Origin: an uncultured Methanobrevibacter sp.
Lineage (GTDB): Archaea > Methanobacteriota > Methanobacteria > Methanobacteriales > Methanobacteriaceae
Length of the DNA: 7,531 nucleotides
Direction: 5' to 3'
Assembly: GCF_937906425.1 (NCBI RefSeq)
Contig: NZ_CALCYR010000274.1
Coordinates: forward strand, 1 to 7,531
Shown one piece after another: positions 5,795 to 7,531 of this stretch. Both the position numbers and the translations under genes were made by a program. Below the pieces are notes generated by a model, which searched no databases, had not been told where the DNA came from, and worked only from the letters and a program-made list of their open reading frames with translations. Within the stretch, counting starts at the first letter, position 1; the number at the start of each line of letters is the position of its first letter.

Positions 5795-5904
5795 AAATTA
5801 TGAGTCTGTTGAAAACCTATTTTAAAAATTTATTTTATTTATTCAATCTGTTATTTTAAAAAATTTTTATAAAAATTTTTAGGATTTCAACAAGGCCAAA
5901 ATTA
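5795..5904. mobile_element. Possible 98-bp MITE-like element with 6-bp direct flanks
   Basis: Imperfect inverted ends TGAGTCTGTTGAAA (5801-5814) and TTTCAACAAGGCCA (5885-5898) match at 10 of 14 positions; the stem extends inwards as TGTTGAAAACCTA against TAGGATTTCAACA (12 of 13). The direct repeat AAATTA sits immediately outside both ends (5795-5800, 5899-5904), as a target-site duplication would. There is no coding capacity inside. The interior ends in a 22-bp A/T palindrome (5859-5880). The CTGTTG-type end resembles several insertion-sequence termini in general form, but I cannot assign a family. A six-base A/T flank can match by chance in this DNA. Confidence 0.4.
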
Positions 5905-5952
5905 TTTTAAATATCTTAAAATTAATTCTTAAATTAGAATTTGAATAATGAA

Positions 5953-6005
5953 TATAAAGATTATTTACATTTTTATTAATGAAAGCATCATTTATAAAGA
6001 TTATT
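5953..6005. repeat. Duplicated 13-mer in the tyrA upstream region
   Basis: TATAAAGATTATT occurs exactly at 5953-5965 and 5993-6005, 40 bases apart, close to four helical turns. The copies lie about 35-100 bases upstream of the proposed tyrA TATA box, so they could be paired regulator sites. Each also contains a TATA-like core. Apart from this pair and the element at 5795-5904, the 405-base divergent spacer between Pelota and tyrA has no gene. Confidence 0.45.
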
Positions 6006-6040
6006 ATTTTATGAATGAAAAAAAATAAATAAATAAAAAC

Positions 6041-6052
6041 ATAATATTTATC
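6041..6052 (+). promoter_or_regulatory. TATA box of tyrA
   Basis: ATAATATTTATC follows a purine-rich AAATAAAAAC stretch that could serve as the TFB recognition element. A start about 25 bases downstream (near 6072) gives a leader of about 25 bases that includes the ribosome binding site. Confidence 0.4.
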
Positions 6053-6085
6053 AAGATTAATTTTAAAAATATCTAATAAAAAATA

Positions 6086-6090
6086 GAAGG
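6086..6090 (+). promoter_or_regulatory. Ribosome binding site of tyrA
   Basis: GAAGG lies six bases before the ATG at 6097 and fixes that start; no earlier in-frame ATG with a better site is seen. Confidence 0.6.
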
Positions 6091-6096
6091 CATAAA

Positions 6097-7404
6097 ATGA
6101 AAATTGGAATTATTGGAGGAACCAGAGGGCTTGGAAAAACAATAGCTTGGCATTGTAAAAACCATGACCTTGACGTTACAATCACTGGACGTGACATTGC
6201 TGTAGGTAGTGGAGTCAGTGAAGAGCTTGGTGTAAAATACTCCCACAACAACGAGGAAACAGTTAAAAACAGTGATATAGTCATTATTTCAGTCCCTATT
6301 TCATCTACAGAATCAGTCATTGAGGAATTGGCACCCTTCATGAAGGATGGGGCTGTAATCTTGGATGTCACTTCAGTCAAGGAAGGACCATCCTACAAGA
6401 TGAAGGAATGCTTAAGAGACTCTGTCGAATACATTCCAACCCACCCAGTATTCGGTCCAAGAACCTTTGACTTAAGTGGACAGATAGTGGTTTTAACCCC
6501 TCTTGAAAAAGGAAAATGGTATCCTAAAATATGTGAATACCTTGAGGGCTTAGGTCTTAGAATAATTGAAACCACTCCAGAACATCATGACAACATGATG
6601 GGAATCGTCCAGGTTTTAACTCACTTTTCATACATTTCAACTGCATCTGCAATTGAAAAGCTTCAAATTAACATTAAAGAGACAGAAAACTACGAAAGTC
6701 CGATTTACAACCTTATGATTGATACGATTGCAAGGATTGTATCCCAAAACCCTTATCTTACCTATTCAATACAGCATGAAAACAAGAATGGTGAAAAGAT
6801 AAGACAAGCCTTGGCTGATGCCATTGAAGAATTGAAGGAAGCCCTTTCAAGAAATGATGAGGACAAATTTGTTGAAATTGCGGTAAAGGCAACCAAACAT
6901 ATGGGAGACATTCAAGGAGCATTAGGTAGAAGTGACAAGGCAGTCAATTCACTTACCCAAGAGTTGAATACCCTTAAAAAATCAATAGGAAAAGAAATCG
7001 GCCTAAAACATATTTATTCAGAAAAAATACATGTAGGAACTCTTGAAGAGTTGGATTTTGAATTTGCATACATTAGAGACATAAATAAAAAGTTAAAAAG
7101 ACTTAAAATAGCAAATGTTGAAATCCTAAAGGATGAGGAATTGTTTAAATGGAAAGTGAACAATTTCAAAATAGAAAAACAGGACATCAGTTGTGTTTTC
7201 AAAAAGAATTCCAATCCGGAAACTATAAAAAATACCTTAAACAAGATTACAGACATTACCAATGTTGAAATTGCAGACATCTATGAAGGACATCAGATTG
7301 ATGATAATGAAATCAGTTACACATTTAAAATAGATTCTTTAAGCAAAGAAGGTATTAAGGAGTGTAAAGAAGTTCTTGAAGGATTTGGCGGAATAATCCG
7401 ATAA
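6097..7404 (+). CDS. tyrA: Prephenate dehydrogenase TyrA with a long C-terminal extension
   Basis: A 435-residue cytosolic enzyme that oxidatively decarboxylates prephenate to 4-hydroxyphenylpyruvate in tyrosine synthesis. The N-terminal Rossmann domain (1 to about 160) starts MKIGIIGGTRGLGK. After the second strand it has TGRD (30-33), with Arg rather than an acidic residue, which suggests NADP rather than NAD; VPIS (66-69) and the catalytic-type THPVFGP (115-121) follow. The helical dimer domain (about 161-295) carries EHHDNMMGIVQVLTHF (162-177), the family's 'EHD....vQ...H' motif. From about 305 a further 130 residues follow that bacterial monofunctional TyrA lacks; methanogen TyrA proteins of about 440 residues are known. 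The last 80 (356-435) look like an FDX-ACB domain. There is no chorismate mutase domain. It is transcribed away from Pelota with its own promoter, and tandem repeats follow the stop. Confidence 0.9.
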   Translation: MKIGIIGGTRGLGKTIAWHCKNHDLDVTITGRDIAVGSGVSEELGVKYSHNNEETVKNSDIVIISVPISSTESVIEELAPFMKDGAVILDVTSVKEGPSYKMKECLRDSVEYIPTHPVFGPRTFDLSGQIVVLTPLEKGKWYPKICEYLEGLGLRIIETTPEHHDNMMGIVQVLTHFSYISTASAIEKLQINIKETENYESPIYNLMIDTIARIVSQNPYLTYSIQHENKNGEKIRQALADAIEELKEALSRNDEDKFVEIAVKATKHMGDIQGALGRSDKAVNSLTQELNTLKKSIGKEIGLKHIYSEKIHVGTLEELDFEFAYIRDINKKLKRLKIANVEILKDEELFKWKVNNFKIEKQDISCVFKKNSNPETIKNTLNKITDITNVEIADIYEGHQIDDNEISYTFKIDSLSKEGIKECKEVLEGFGGIIR

Positions 7405-7412
7405 ATGAAAAA

Positions 7413-7531
7413 TGATCTTAAGAGGTTTTAAACTGGGATAAAATAAATAATGCTCTTAAGAGACTTAAACCTAAAATAGAATAAAAATAAAACTCTTAAA
7501 AAGACTTAAACCTAAAATAGAATAAAAATAA
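7413..7531. repeat. Tandem repeat array of about 40 bp, three units, cut by the window end
   Basis: Units run 7413-7450 (degenerate), 7451-7490 and 7491-7531. Units 2 and 3 share an exact 30-base 3' part that begins AGACTTAAACCTAAAATAGA and ends in ATAAAAATAA (7461-7490 and 7502-7531). Units 1 and 2 share TCTTAAGAG; in unit 2 it forms the 10-bp palindrome CTCTTAAGAG. There are no spacers, so it is not a CRISPR array. It starts nine bases after the tyrA stop. No T-run terminator for tyrA is visible before the edge. Confidence 0.8.

Noticed and set aside
5905..6040. tRNA or other structured RNA gene in the Pelota-tyrA spacer
   Set aside because: There is no GC-rich segment, cloverleaf pattern or GTTCRA-type T loop; AT-rich methanogens keep such genes GC-rich and they stand out.
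6053..6096. Riboswitch or attenuator in the tyrA leader
   Set aside because: The predicted leader is about 25 bases, with no stem, no leader peptide and no run of Tyr or Phe codons.
7413..7531. CRISPR array
   Set aside because: The units follow each other directly without unique spacers, and no cas gene is present.

Overview
The window is a chimera of two very different kinds of DNA. From about 1250 to the right end it is archaeal and looks like a gut methanogen of the Methanobacteriales, most likely Methanobrevibacter. The signs are a Pelota gene, a long methanogen-type TyrA, an MraY-like prenyl-phosphate transferase, AT-rich intergenic DNA with archaeal TATA boxes, GGTG/AAGG-type ribosome binding sites, T-tract terminators, and arginine coded almost only by AGA/AGG. 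From 1 to about 1250 it looks eukaryotic, probably a rumen ciliate. It opens with two copies of a 7-base CCCCAAT-type telomere-like unit. An AT-only flank of about 85 bases follows, then the N-terminal half of a secreted pepsin-like protein with an Asp/Asn/Lys/Glu-rich insert. Arginine there is mostly CGN and CpG is common.

Layout: (1) 1-98, telomere-like end and flank. (2) 99-2369 (+), one open frame in which the pepsin-like segment (residues 1 to about 384) runs into the last three quarters of a dihydrolipoyl dehydrogenase-like flavoprotein that has lost its first FAD motif and redox-active cysteines. (3) 2370-2647, convergent spacer with two hairpins, an orphan TATA-like box and an A-rich tract. 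(4) 2648-3193 (-), nitroreductase. (5) 3317-4273 (-), MraY/WecA-like membrane transferase. (6) 4274-4629, repeat-rich spacer with three 42-bp tandem units and a 20-bp palindrome. (7) 4630-5691 (-), Pelota. (8) 5692-6096, divergent spacer with a 98-bp element shaped like a miniature transposon and a duplicated 13-mer. (9) 6097-7404 (+), TyrA. (10) 7405-7531, three tandem units of about 40 bp cut by the window edge.

The archaeal genes do not form one pathway: redox, envelope, ribosome rescue and tyrosine synthesis. Each of the four intact genes appears to have its own promoter. The most important observation is the join near 1250. It most simply reflects an assembly or whole-genome-amplification chimera between a ciliate macronuclear chromosome end and DNA of a protozoa-associated methanogen. 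A real transfer is possible but less likely, because the flavoprotein half lacks its essential N-terminus. The most interesting possible biology in the intact part is the C-terminal extension of TyrA, whose last 80 residues resemble the FDX-ACB domain of phenylalanyl-tRNA synthetase beta.
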